Source: Streptomyces hilarionis (GTDB lineage: Bacteria > Actinomycetota > Actinomycetes > Streptomycetales > Streptomycetaceae). Taken from it: a DNA stretch of 64,000 nt. Made by a program: the position numbers and the translations under genes. The stretch is from the NCBI RefSeq assembly GCF_024539675.1, contig NZ_JAHHIT010000009.1, positions 42,214 to 106,213 of the forward strand, in the 5' to 3' direction. Below the pieces are notes generated by a model that saw only the letters and a program-made list of their open reading frames with translations, was not told where the DNA came from and made no database searches. Below, one piece after another: positions 50,138-58,281 of this stretch (position 1 is its first letter; every line of letters begins with the position of its first letter).

Positions 50138-51115
50138 ATGCAGCCTGGCGCAGGACCCCGACGGGACCGCCCGGCCGTCAGGGCGCGCCGCGGGCGATGG
50201 CGGGCACGGGGTGCGGCGGCCGGGGCGTGGCTGCGCGCCCTGCGCGCCCGGGCCGAGTCCCGGTTCCCGGTCATCACGCACCTCGTGACGCACCTGGTCT
50301 CGGTGAACGTGCTGGACTCCGCGACCCGCCTGGCCGCCCAGACGTTCCTCACCGCCGTCCCGCTGCTGTTCGTGGTGGCGGCCGTCGCGCCGCAGGCCGT
50401 GCGCGATCATCTCGCCGATTCCCTGAGCGAGGCCTTCGGGCTGACCGGAAACTCCAAGAGCCAGCTGGAGCAGGTGTTCACGGGGGACACGCACGATCTG
50501 CGCCAGACCACCGGCATCGTCGGCGGGCTGATGGTGCTGATCTCGGCCACCGCGTGCAGCCGCGCCATGCAACGGCTGTGCCAACGGGCCTGGAGCCTGC
50601 CGAAGGCGGCGGCGCGGACCGCCGCCTGGCGCTGGATCGTGTGGCTGCCCGTCTGGCTGGTCATGATCGTGGTGCAGGGCGTCCTGCGGGACGGCTTCGG
50701 AGTCGGGCCGTGGCTGGGCGTGCCGCTGCTGTTCGTCGCCGACACCTCGCTGTGGTGGTGGACGCAGCACCTGCTGCTGGCCGCCCGCGTGCCGTGGCGC
50801 CCGCTGCTGCCGGGCGCCCTCCTGACGGGAGCCGCCCTCACCGCGCTGACGTCGGCCGCGCACCTGTACGTGCCGAGGGCGCTCAACCACAGCCTCCAGA
50901 GGTACGGCTCGCTGGGCGCGGTCTTCACGCTGCTGTCGTGGCTGATCGCGCTGTGCGTGGCCGTCACCCTCTGCGTCACCGCCGGCGCGGTGATCGCCCG
51001 CGAACCCGCGGTGGCGCGGCGCCTGGGCCCACCCGAGTCGCCGGGCCCCTCCACCGGCGATACGTTGGAGGACGGACAGCGGTCGACCCGTCCTCGGCCG
51101 CCTCGGGACGTGTGA
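50138..51115 (+). CDS. YihY/BrkB-family membrane protein
   Basis: A 325-residue member of the YihY/BrkB family, once mis-annotated as ribonuclease BN. The family core spans about residues 50-300, with six helices including AAQTFLTAVPLLFVVAAVAP, IVGGLMVLISATACSRAMQR and FTLLSWLIALCVAVTLCVTA. Its role in bacteria is not settled; membrane or envelope transport is assumed. Basic N- and C-terminal ends are cytosolic. The stop codon sits in the first copy of a tandem repeat. Confidence 0.85.
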   Translation: MQPGAGPRRDRPAVRARRGRWRARGAAAGAWLRALRARAESRFPVITHLVTHLVSVNVLDSATRLAAQTFLTAVPLLFVVAAVAPQAVRDHLADSLSEAFGLTGNSKSQLEQVFTGDTHDLRQTTGIVGGLMVLISATACSRAMQRLCQRAWSLPKAAARTAAWRWIVWLPVWLVMIVVQGVLRDGFGVGPWLGVPLLFVADTSLWWWTQHLLLAARVPWRPLLPGALLTGAALTALTSAAHLYVPRALNHSLQRYGSLGAVFTLLSWLIALCVAVTLCVTAGAVIAREPAVARRLGPPESPGPSTGDTLEDGQRSTRPRPPRDV

Positions 51116-51185
51116 ACCTGCCGGCCGCCCGTGACTTCGCCGGCCCCTCGTGAATCCGCCGGCCGGCGTGAACCCGCCGGCCGCA
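51112..51185. repeat. Degenerate 18-19-bp tandem repeat, four copies
   Basis: Four head-to-tail units of the form GTGAAYCCGCCGGCCG begin at 51112, 51131, 51150 and 51168. They start at the stop codon of the YihY gene and end 66 bases before the DUF2252 start. The last two units are nearly identical. Confidence 0.8.
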
Positions 51186-51251
51186 GCCGGTCGGCGTCCG
51201 CGGCGACATCCGCTCCCCGCGCCCCGGCGACCCCATCGTGGAGCGTCTGCC

Positions 51252-52670
51252 ATGAGCGAGAACCAGCCCACCGGCCACGAACTGCGCCACCGCACCCCGA
51301 GGGAGCGCGCCGAACGCGGCAAGTCCGCCCGGACCGCCGTGCCGAGGTCCGCGCACGCCGAGTTCTCGCCGCCGCCCAAGCGCACCGACCCGGTGGACGT
51401 CATCGAGGCCCAGTCGGCGAAGCGGCTCCCCGAACTCGTGCCGATCCGCTACGGGCGGATGAGCCAGTCGCCCTTCCGCTTCTACCGGGGGGCCGCCGCC
51501 ATCATGGCCGCGGACCTCGCGGAGACGCCCCGCACCGGCATCCGGGTCCAGTGCTGCGGCGACGCGCACCTGCTGAACTTCCGGCTGCTGGCCTCCCCGG
51601 AGCGCCGGCTGATGTTCGACATCAACGACTTCGACGAGACCCACCCGGGCCCGTGGGAGTGGGACGTCAAGCGGCTCGCGGCGAGCCTGGTCATCGCCGG
51701 CCGCGCCAACGGCTTCAGCGCCAAGGAGCGGGCCTCCGTGGTGCGCACCGGCGTGCAGTCCTACCGCGAACGGATGCGGGAGTTCGCCGGTATGGGCAAC
51801 CTCCAGGTCTGGTACACCCGCTTCGAGGCGGACGAACTGCAGAAGGCGTTCGCCCCGCACCTCGACGCCGACACCCGCCGGCGCTGGGACGTCACCCGCG
51901 AGAAGGCGCGCTCGAACGACACGCTCCAGGTCTTCGACAAGCTCACCCACATCGTCGGCGGAGAGCGCAGGATCGCCGACGACCCGCCGCTCCTGGTCCG
52001 CCTCGAGAGCCTGCTGCCGAAGGCCCAGAGCGGCGCCCTGGAGACCGAGATCAGCCGCCTCGTCGAGCGCTACAGCCAGTCCCTTCAGTCCGACCGCCGC
52101 TTCCTGCTGGAGACGTACCGCGTGGCCGACGTCGCCCGCAAGGTCGTCGGGGTGGGCAGCGTCGGCACCCGCTGCTGGATCGTGCTGCTGCTCGGCAAGG
52201 ACGACGAGGACCCGCTGTTCCTCCAGGCGAAGGAGGCCGACGAGTCCGTGCTGGCCCCCTACGCGGGCGCCTGCGGGTTCCGCACCCAGGGCGAGCGGGT
52301 CGTCGCCGGCCAGCGGCTGATGCAGGCGACCAGCGACATCTTCCTCGGCTGGGAGCGCACCACGGGCATCGACGGCCGCCGCCGCGACTTCTACGTCCGC
52401 CAGCTCAGGGACATGAAGGGCATCGCGGTGACCGAGAACATGTCGCCGAAGCGCATGTCCATGTTCGCGTGGCTGTGCGGCGCCACCCTGGCGCGCGCCC
52501 ACGCCCGCTCCGGCGACCGCATCGCGATCGCCGCCTACCTCGGCGGCGGCGACGTGTTCGACCGGGCCCTCGCGACCTTCGCCGAGCTGTACGCGGACCA
52601 GAACGAGAAGGACCACCAGGCCCTCCTCGACGCCGTCGAGGCGGGACGCGTCCGCGCCCAGGCGGCGTGA
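51252..52670 (+). CDS. DUF2252-family protein
   Basis: A 472-residue soluble protein belonging to DUF2252. Conserved blocks include FRFYRGAAAIMAADLA (about residues 75-90), CCGDAHLLNFRLLAS, FDINDFDETHPGPWEWDVKR and FAWLCGATLARAHARSGD. The Asp-rich NDFDETHPG and GDAHLLN motifs look like a nucleotide or metal site reminiscent of small-molecule kinases, but no activity is proven. The N-terminus is basic. It is followed 33 bases later by the glycoside hydrolase gene on the same strand, with which it is probably co-transcribed. Confidence 0.88.
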   Translation: MSENQPTGHELRHRTPRERAERGKSARTAVPRSAHAEFSPPPKRTDPVDVIEAQSAKRLPELVPIRYGRMSQSPFRFYRGAAAIMAADLAETPRTGIRVQCCGDAHLLNFRLLASPERRLMFDINDFDETHPGPWEWDVKRLAASLVIAGRANGFSAKERASVVRTGVQSYRERMREFAGMGNLQVWYTRFEADELQKAFAPHLDADTRRRWDVTREKARSNDTLQVFDKLTHIVGGERRIADDPPLLVRLESLLPKAQSGALETEISRLVERYSQSLQSDRRFLLETYRVADVARKVVGVGSVGTRCWIVLLLGKDDEDPLFLQAKEADESVLAPYAGACGFRTQGERVVAGQRLMQATSDIFLGWERTTGIDGRRRDFYVRQLRDMKGIAVTENMSPKRMSMFAWLCGATLARAHARSGDRIAIAAYLGGGDVFDRALATFAELYADQNEKDHQALLDAVEAGRVRAQAA

Positions 52671-52703
52671 GACGACGTCGGGCGACCCGAGGGAGACCGT
52701 GAG

Positions 52704-54563
52704 ATGGACCGCTACCCGCCCATTGCCGAGCACGGACTGATCGGGGATCTCCAGACCGCCGCCCTGGTGACCTCCGAGGGGGTGATCGACTGGTTCGCGG
52801 CCCCGCGCTTCGACTCGCCCAGCGTCTTCGCGTCCCTGCTGGACCACGACGGCGGCGGCCACTTCCTGTTCGCGCCCACCCACTCCGAGGTGACGCGTCG
52901 GCAGCTCTACTACCCGGACAGCGCCGTCGTGGTGACCCGTTTCCTGTCCCCGGACGGGGTCGGCGAGGTCATCGACCACATGCCGGTCATCCGCGAGCGG
53001 ACGCCGTCGGCCCGGCACACGGTGGTGCGGGTCGTGCGGACCGTGCGCGGCACCGTGCGCTTCGCCCTGGAGTGCCGTCCGCGCTTCGACTACGCCCGCA
53101 GCGACCACACCCTCGAACTGACCGGCGCGAACGGCGCGACGGGCGGCAGCGGCGGGACGGCGGCGAGCGCGGTCTTCCGGGCCCCGGGCACGACCGCCCA
53201 CCTCCAGGCCACCTTCCCGCTGGAGCGCGACGGGCGCGACGTGCGGGGCACGGTCACCCTGGAGGCGGGCCGGTCGGCGGCCGCCGTGTTCACGGTCTGC
53301 GACGGCGACGGCGAGGCCCCGCCCCCGCCGACCGCCGACTCGGTCACCGCGCAGATGTGGGACGACATCGACTTCTGGCAGCGCTGGGTGCGCACGTCCC
53401 GCTACCGCGGCCGCTGGCCGGACATGGTGAACCGCTCGGCCATCACCCTGAAGCTGCTCACCTACGCCCCGACCGGCGCCCCGGTCGCCGCCGCGACGAT
53501 GGGGCTGCCCGAGCAGGTGGGCGGCGAACGCAACTGGGACTACCGCTACACCTGGGTGCGCGACGGCTCCCTGTCGGTGCGGGCCCTGCTGGACCTGGGC
53601 TTCGTCGAGGAGGCCGACCAGTTCGTGCACTGGCTCGGCGAACGGCTGGCGGCCCGCGAGGGCGTGACCGGGGAACCGTTGCAGATCATGTACCGGGTCG
53701 ACGGCGACCCCCATCTGACGGAGGAGACCCTCGACCACTTCGAGGGCTACCGGGGCTCGCGTCCGGTGCGCGCAGGCAACGCGGCCACCGAGCAGTTGCA
53801 GCTCGACATCTACGGCGAGGCCCTGTACGCCATGTCCGAGGGCATCGAGCAGATCGGCCGACAGGTGGGCTACCACGGCTGGAAGGGCCTGGCCCGGCTG
53901 ATGGACTGGCTCTCCGACCACTGGGACCGGCCCGACGAGGGCATCTGGGAGACCCGCGGCGGGCGCAAGGACTTCACCTACAGCCGGGTGATGTGCTGGG
54001 CCGCCTTCGACAACTGCCTGAAACTGGTGGAGGAGTTCCGGCGGCCGGGCGACACCCAGCGCTGGATCCGGGCCCGCGACGCGATCCTCGAACAGGTCAT
54101 GGAGCACGGCTGGAGCCAGAAGGAGCAGGCGCTCGTCCAGCACTACGGCGGCGACGTCCTGGACGCCTCGCTGCTGCTCGCGCCCCGGGTGGGCTTCATC
54201 GCGCCGCGCAGTCCGGGCTGGCTGTCGACGCTGGACGCCATCGACCAGCGGCTCGTTTCGGACAGCCTGGTCTACCGCTACGACCCGGCCGCCTCGCCCG
54301 ACGGACTGCGCGGCTCGGAGGGCACGTTCAGCCTGTGCACCTTCCTGTACGTCGACGCCCTGGCGCGGGCCGACCGGCTACCGCAGGCCCGCTACACCTT
54401 CGAGAAGATGCACACCTACGCCAACCACGTCGGGCTGTTCGCCGAGGAGATCGGCCCCAGCGGGGAGCAACTGGGCAACTTCCCGCAGGCCTTCACCCAT
54501 CTGTCGCTCATCATGGCCGCGACGACCCTGGACGAGGCGCTGGACCGGCTGACGGGCCGCTGA
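52704..54563 (+). CDS. GH15-family glycoside hydrolase (glucoamylase/trehalase-like)
   Basis: A 619-residue cytosolic enzyme with no signal peptide. An N-terminal beta-sandwich (about 1-240) starts IAEHGLIGDLQTAALVTSEG. The (alpha/alpha)6 barrel (about 245-615) has the substrate motif NWDYRYTWVRDGSLSVRAL and AATEQLQLDIYGEALYAM. The second catalytic Glu is probably in GSEGTFSLCTFLYVD. The group includes actinobacterial trehalases and glucoamylases; which substrate is used cannot be decided here. The 3' end overlaps the convergent ClC gene by 53 bases. Confidence 0.9.
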   Translation: MDRYPPIAEHGLIGDLQTAALVTSEGVIDWFAAPRFDSPSVFASLLDHDGGGHFLFAPTHSEVTRRQLYYPDSAVVVTRFLSPDGVGEVIDHMPVIRERTPSARHTVVRVVRTVRGTVRFALECRPRFDYARSDHTLELTGANGATGGSGGTAASAVFRAPGTTAHLQATFPLERDGRDVRGTVTLEAGRSAAAVFTVCDGDGEAPPPPTADSVTAQMWDDIDFWQRWVRTSRYRGRWPDMVNRSAITLKLLTYAPTGAPVAAATMGLPEQVGGERNWDYRYTWVRDGSLSVRALLDLGFVEEADQFVHWLGERLAAREGVTGEPLQIMYRVDGDPHLTEETLDHFEGYRGSRPVRAGNAATEQLQLDIYGEALYAMSEGIEQIGRQVGYHGWKGLARLMDWLSDHWDRPDEGIWETRGGRKDFTYSRVMCWAAFDNCLKLVEEFRRPGDTQRWIRARDAILEQVMEHGWSQKEQALVQHYGGDVLDASLLLAPRVGFIAPRSPGWLSTLDAIDQRLVSDSLVYRYDPAASPDGLRGSEGTFSLCTFLYVDALARADRLPQARYTFEKMHTYANHVGLFAEEIGPSGEQLGNFPQAFTHLSLIMAATTLDEALDRLTGR

Positions 54564-55818
54564 ACGCCGGGATGCCCGGCCCCTGCGGCAGCAGCTGGGT
54601 CACGGCGAAGGACACCACCCCGGCGAGCACCACGAGCGCCACCGTGTCCACGTTGCCCAGCAGCAGGACGACCAGCACGGCGCCGCTGACGGGCAGCCGC
54701 AGGGCCGCTGTCACGGACGCCGCCATCCCGGCCGCCATGGCCGGCACCAGGCCGAACCCGGGCAGCGGCGCGAGGAGGGCGCCGGCCGCGCCGCCGAGGA
54801 ACAGGGCGGGGAAGACGGGACCGCCGCGCAGGCTGCCCAGGCAGAGCGCGTAGGCGAGCCCCTTGAACACCAGCACCGCCACGAGCGCGCCCACGGACCA
54901 GGCGGCGGGGTCCTTCGCCAGAGCGGAGAGCGCGTTCTCCCCGGACAGGGCGGCCTCGGCGGGGGAGCGGCCGGTGCTGACGGCGTAGAGGGCGATGCAG
55001 CCGGCCACGCCGAGGGCGCACAGCGTGGTGGTGCGCACCGTCCGGGCGGCCACGAAACCGGCGGTGAACCTGCCGCCCACGAAGATCCAGTGGATCAGGA
55101 ACGCGAGGGCCGGCGCGAGCAGCAGCACCCACAGGATGTCCGCCCAGTCCAGTGGCGGCGGCTTGGGCAGGCCGATGTCGAGGCTGCCGGTCCGCAGACC
55201 CGTCCAGCGGACGAACCCGGTGAAGACCAGGTCGCCGACCCCGCTGGCCAGCAGCACCGGCAGCATCACCGCGAACAGCTGCGGTCCGCCGACCCCGGCC
55301 ACCTCCATCAGCAGCACCGCGCCGACCAGCGGGTTGCCGAAGAGCGCCGAGACGGCCGCGGCGGCGCCGGCGGCCCCGAGCAGCGCGGTGCCCGCCTCCG
55401 TCTGCGGGGCCCGCAGGAAGCTCGCGAAGAGCAGCGCCAGTCCGCCGCCCAGCGCGATCAGCGGCGCCTCGGGGCCGAGCACGACGCCGAGCGGGAGACC
55501 GACGAGCGCGGCGACGAGCACGCCGGGCAGGGCCTCCTTGCCGGCCCCGCCCGCGTGCAGCCCGCCCGCGGGGATGTGTCCGCCCCGTCCGGGGAGCCGC
55601 GAGACCACCAGCCCCACGACCACGCCGGCCACCAGCAGCAGGGGGAACCCCCACCACCAGGGAGCCCGCGACCAGCCCAGGTCCCGGGGCCAGTCCGTCC
55701 AGACCAGCCGCTCCAGCTGGTCGAGCGTCACGAGGAACCAGAAGGCGATCAGGGCCACCGGAACGCCGATCAGGCCGCAGAAGACCAGCGCTTTGAGGTA
55801 CTCGGGCCGGCGCAGCAT
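54511..55818 (-). CDS. ClC-family chloride channel/transporter
   Basis: A membrane protein of at least 435 residues from the first in-frame ATG. ClC signatures are recognisable but divergent: GRGGHIPAGGLH for GSGIP, GVVLGPEAPLIALGGGLALL for GxEGP (Ala replaces Gly), and LRGGPVFPALFLGG for GxFxP. Around ten or more membrane helices are predicted. The ATG at 55818 has no close ribosome binding site. A strong GAGGAGG with a 5-base spacer instead precedes an in-frame ATC codon at 55893-55891, which would add 25 residues (AGTKPEATAASAPSQPPE...). A non-AUG start is therefore plausible. The 3' end overlaps the GH15 gene. Confidence 0.85.
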   Translation of the reverse strand: MLRRPEYLKALVFCGLIGVPVALIAFWFLVTLDQLERLVWTDWPRDLGWSRAPWWWGFPLLLVAGVVVGLVVSRLPGRGGHIPAGGLHAGGAGKEALPGVLVAALVGLPLGVVLGPEAPLIALGGGLALLFASFLRAPQTEAGTALLGAAGAAAAVSALFGNPLVGAVLLMEVAGVGGPQLFAVMLPVLLASGVGDLVFTGFVRWTGLRTGSLDIGLPKPPPLDWADILWVLLLAPALAFLIHWIFVGGRFTAGFVAARTVRTTTLCALGVAGCIALYAVSTGRSPAEAALSGENALSALAKDPAAWSVGALVAVLVFKGLAYALCLGSLRGGPVFPALFLGGAAGALLAPLPGFGLVPAMAAGMAASVTAALRLPVSGAVLVVLLLGNVDTVALVVLAGVVSFAVTQLLPQGPGIPAFSGPSAGPAPRPGSSRP

Positions 55819-55976
55819 CGTGCGCAGCAGGTCGGCCTCCGGCGGCTGGCTCGGGGCGGACGCGGCGGTCGCCTCCGGTTTCGTCCCGGCGATGGGAACC
55901 TCCTCGGCACGTCGACACGGCAGGCGATCCCCCCGTATCCCCTCATAACGGGACGAGGCTAGCCGTCCGCCCGCCT

Positions 55977-56019
55977 CCGGGGAGGGACCGGCGCGTACCT
56001 CGCGCCACTCCCTCCCCGG
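55977..56019 (-). terminator. Terminator of the DUF305 gene
   Basis: CCGGGGAGGG (55977-55986) pairs with CCCTCCCCGG (56010-56019), and an inner GGCGCG/CGCGCC extends the stem. It starts 11 bases after the DUF305 stop on the minus strand. Confidence 0.8.
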
Positions 56020-56029
56020 CCGCCGCGGG

Positions 56030-56716
56030 TCAGCTCTTGCCGAGGAGCCGGTTCATCTCCGCGATCTCGGCGGTCTGCGCGGTGACGACGGAGCCGGCCA
56101 TCGTCTTGGCCGGGCCGTACGCGCCCTTGCTCTTCTCGACGGCGGCCATGTCGACGGCGCCCTGGTGGTGGCGGACCATCATGGCCAGGAACTGGGCGTC
56201 GAACTCCTTGCCGGACGTCTTCGCCAGTTCGTCCATGTCGGAGGCGCCCATCATGCCGGGCATCGCGCCGCCGCCGGAGTGGTCCATGCCGGGCATCGTG
56301 CCGCCGCCGGAGTGGTCCATGCCGGGCATCGACCCGGCCGTGGCGTCGGACGTCGACGGGACCTTCTCGCCCCACGAGGTGAGCCAGCCGCTCATGGTCT
56401 GGATCTCCGGGTCCTGGGCCTTCTCGATGCGTGAGGCGAGGTCCTTGACCTGGGCGGAGGAGGCCCGTCCGGCGGCGAGCTCCGCCATCTCCAGGGCCTG
56501 CCGGTGGTGCGGGATCATGCCCTGCGCGAAGGACACGTCCTGCGGGTTGTGCGCGCCGACGGCGCCGGCGGACGCGGACGAGGCCGCCGTGGACGACGAC
56601 GAGGCCGCCGCGTCGCCGCCGTCGGAGTCCGCCCCGCAGGCGGCGAGGGTGAGCGCGGCGGTGACGGAGACGGCCGCCAGGACCGAACGGCGGGTCAGGG
56701 AACGGGTGGTGCGCAT
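56030..56716 (-). CDS. DUF305 lipoprotein with Met/His-rich repeats
   Basis: A 228-residue exported lipoprotein. The signal peptide VLAAVSVTAALTLAAC gives a lipidated Cys near residue 27. The two DUF305 halves each have a His-His motif (GMIPHHRQALEMA and MMVRHHQGAVDMA), typical of a ferritin-like or copper-handling four-helix fold. Between them, two 11-residue repeats MPGMDHSGGG and a third partial copy form a Met/His/Asp-rich loop suited to Cu(I)/Cu(II). AGGAG lies 7 bases before the ATG. A periplasm-side copper-binding role is likely by analogy. It lies downstream of the DUF6153 gene on the same strand. Confidence 0.88.
   Translation of the reverse strand: MRTTRSLTRRSVLAAVSVTAALTLAACGADSDGGDAAASSSSTAASSASAGAVGAHNPQDVSFAQGMIPHHRQALEMAELAAGRASSAQVKDLASRIEKAQDPEIQTMSGWLTSWGEKVPSTSDATAGSMPGMDHSGGGTMPGMDHSGGGAMPGMMGASDMDELAKTSGKEFDAQFLAMMVRHHQGAVDMAAVEKSKGAYGPAKTMAGSVVTAQTAEIAEMNRLLGKS
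56255..56330. repeat. 33-bp in-frame tandem repeat inside the DUF305 gene
   Basis: Two 33-bp units (56255-56287 and 56288-56320) differ at one base and are followed by a ten-base partial third. They encode the MPGMDHSGGG loop, so copy number changes would lengthen the metal-binding segment without breaking the frame. Confidence 0.9.
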
Positions 56717-56807
56717 GCTGAAGCTCCTGCTGTGCTGGAGGGAAAGGGATCGGGACATGCCGAGGCGCACCGCGTCGTCGCGATCGTGACGCGGTGCGGT
56801 GCGGTGT

Positions 56808-57263
56808 CTAGATCCGCAGGAGCTGGAGTTCCGCCAGGGAGGGCGGCGCGCGGGCGCCGTCGGGCGCGTCGGCCGCGCACGGACGGAGGGAGCCGGTCGG
56901 CGCGGGGGCGGCCACCGGGTCGGGAACGAGCGCGGGCAGCGCGGGCGCCCCGCTCAGCGCGGCGGCCGAGCAGGTCGGATCGGCGTGCCGGAGATGCCCG
57001 CCGCCGCAACCCCCGCCGTCCCCGGCGCAGTCGTCGTGCACGCCGTCCCCGTCGACCGCGGTCCGCGGCGCGGCGGTGTGGGCGACGGACCGGCCGCCGA
57101 CGTGCTGATGGCCGGCGGCGCCGGGCGCCAGAGCGTGCATGGCCAGCAACCCGGCCAGCACCGCGAGCACGAGCAGCCCCCACCGCCGCCGGACCGGCGG
57201 GACGCGAGGCGACCGCCGGGACGCCCGCCCGGGCCTTCCCCCGCCGGAACCGCTCAGGGCCAC
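56808..57263 (-). CDS. DUF6153-like membrane-anchored protein
   Basis: A 151-residue protein. A basic N-terminus (RRSPRVPPVRRR) is followed by one membrane helix (GLLVLAVLAGLLAMHALAP) and a roughly 100-residue exported part rich in His, Cys, Asp and Ala (GHQHVGG, HDDCAGDGGGCGGGHLRHAD, PTCSAAAL). The residues suggest metal binding, in line with the DUF305 neighbour. The GTG at 57263 overlaps the preceding gene by 10 bases, so translation is coupled. The family assignment is from memory and moderate. Confidence 0.65.
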   Translation of the reverse strand: MALSGSGGGRPGRASRRSPRVPPVRRRWGLLVLAVLAGLLAMHALAPGAAGHQHVGGRSVAHTAAPRTAVDGDGVHDDCAGDGGGCGGGHLRHADPTCSAAALSGAPALPALVPDPVAAPAPTGSLRPCAADAPDGARAPPSLAELQLLRI

Positions 57264-57685
57264 ACCAGGCAGTACGGCTGATGCCCCGCCTCGTGCAGGC
57301 GGTGGCTGAAGTCCTGCCATTCGTGCAGGAGTTGGTAGACGTTGAAGGCGTCGCGGGGGCCGCCGCGGTCCGGCACCGTGGACCAGATGAACGCCGCCGC
57401 GCCGACCGCTTCCTCGCCGATGTCACGCAGGGGGTCGACGACCGTCATGGGGAGCTTCACGACCGCGTAGTCGGGGTGGAGGACGACCAGTTCCAGCGGG
57501 GGCACCTTGTGGAGGGGGACGCCTTCGATGCCGGTCAGCACCATCGCGGCCATCGTCTCCGGCTTGATCTTGGTGAACATGCCGTTCATGCCGAGCTCGT
57601 CGCCGCCGAGCTCCTCGGGGCGCATCGAGATCGGGACGCGGGCCGCCGTGGCGCCGTCGGGCGCGCCGAAGTACTTGTACGTCAC
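57254..57685 (-). CDS. Conserved hypothetical protein, 143 residues
   Basis: A soluble protein of unknown function starting GTG-Thr-Tyr-Lys-Tyr-Phe. Blocks such as PISMRPEELGGDELGMNGMF, PPLELVVLHPDYAVVKLPMT and DAFNVYQLLHEWQDFSHRLH show ordinary protein composition, unlike shadows of other frames. No motif is recognised. Its start codon overlaps the stop of a 74-codon frame upstream (GTGA), and its 3' end overlaps the DUF6153 gene, so it sits in the middle of a coupled minus-strand operon. Confidence 0.75.
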   Translation of the reverse strand: MTYKYFGAPDGATAARVPISMRPEELGGDELGMNGMFTKIKPETMAAMVLTGIEGVPLHKVPPLELVVLHPDYAVVKLPMTVVDPLRDIGEEAVGAAAFIWSTVPDRGGPRDAFNVYQLLHEWQDFSHRLHEAGHQPYCLVWP

Positions 57686-57906
57686 CCCCACCCGACCACC
57701 GTTCCCGCTCCCCGCCCGGAGGCGGTCGACCCGCTGGTCGACTCGCCGGTCGACCCGCTCGGGTTCACTCGGTACACCCTGTGCCTGCGTCTGCCGGGCT
57801 TCGCTGACTTCCTCCGCGTCGCGCCGGTGCCTTCCCCGCCGGGCACGTCGAGGACCCAGGTCGTCAGTCCCCTCGCCCAGTCCGCCACCGCGATGCATAT
57901 CTCCAC
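57682..57906 (-). CDS. Small hypothetical protein, 74 residues, first gene of a coupled operon
   Basis: A short frame starting with GTG ([20 protein letters not shown]). The first half is mixed hydrophobic/acidic with a tryptophan pair; the second half is basic and then Ser/Gly-rich ([34 protein letters not shown]). Its stop codon forms a GTGA overlap with the next gene, which supports it being real. No good ribosome binding site is visible upstream of the GTG. Function unknown; a purely leader-like role in coupling translation of the next gene is an alternative. Confidence 0.5.
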   Translation of the reverse strand: MEICIAVADWARGLTTWVLDVPGGEGTGATRRKSAKPGRRRHRVYRVNPSGSTGESTSGSTASGRGAGTVVGWG

Positions 57907-58281
57907 CCGACTGCTTTTCTAGGACGCGTGGCCCCCGCCGCGCAACCCGATCATCGTGTCAGTGACCTCCCCCACGGCCGCTCGCCGAAACGTGCGGTGA
58001 AACACCTGTCCGCAGGATCTTCGCAGCCCCTCGACACACGGTCGCAGAGAGCTACGTCTGTCAGGCCCGTTCCGACTCAGTTTCGCAGATGGTGGAGCGG
58101 CCGGCGGCTCGGGCGGCGGAGCGCGTGCGCGGCGGTCGGGAGGAAGCGACTGGCCGTCCGGTCAGTAGGGGCGGTGCGCCCCGCACGGCCCCCGTGGGTC
58201 GCCGGGGGCGCTGGCCTACCCTGGGAGGTCACTGGCAACCGGAGTCCAGCAAGTCGGAAAAGGTCGGAGAAGCCGCAGGTC
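57907..58281. other. Divergent spacer upstream of hemL
   Basis: 375 bases with no supported gene separate the minus-strand operon from hemL. The first part is less GC-rich than average. Several short inverted repeats occur (for example GGCCCCCGTGGG/TCGCCGGGGG near 58188-58212), but I could not identify a confident promoter or operator. No tRNA is present. Confidence 0.5.

Noticed and set aside
50976..54143. 1055-codon open frame on the minus strand
   Set aside because: It is antisense to three genes with well-supported motifs (YihY, DUF2252, GH15), and its sequence is typical of shadow frames.
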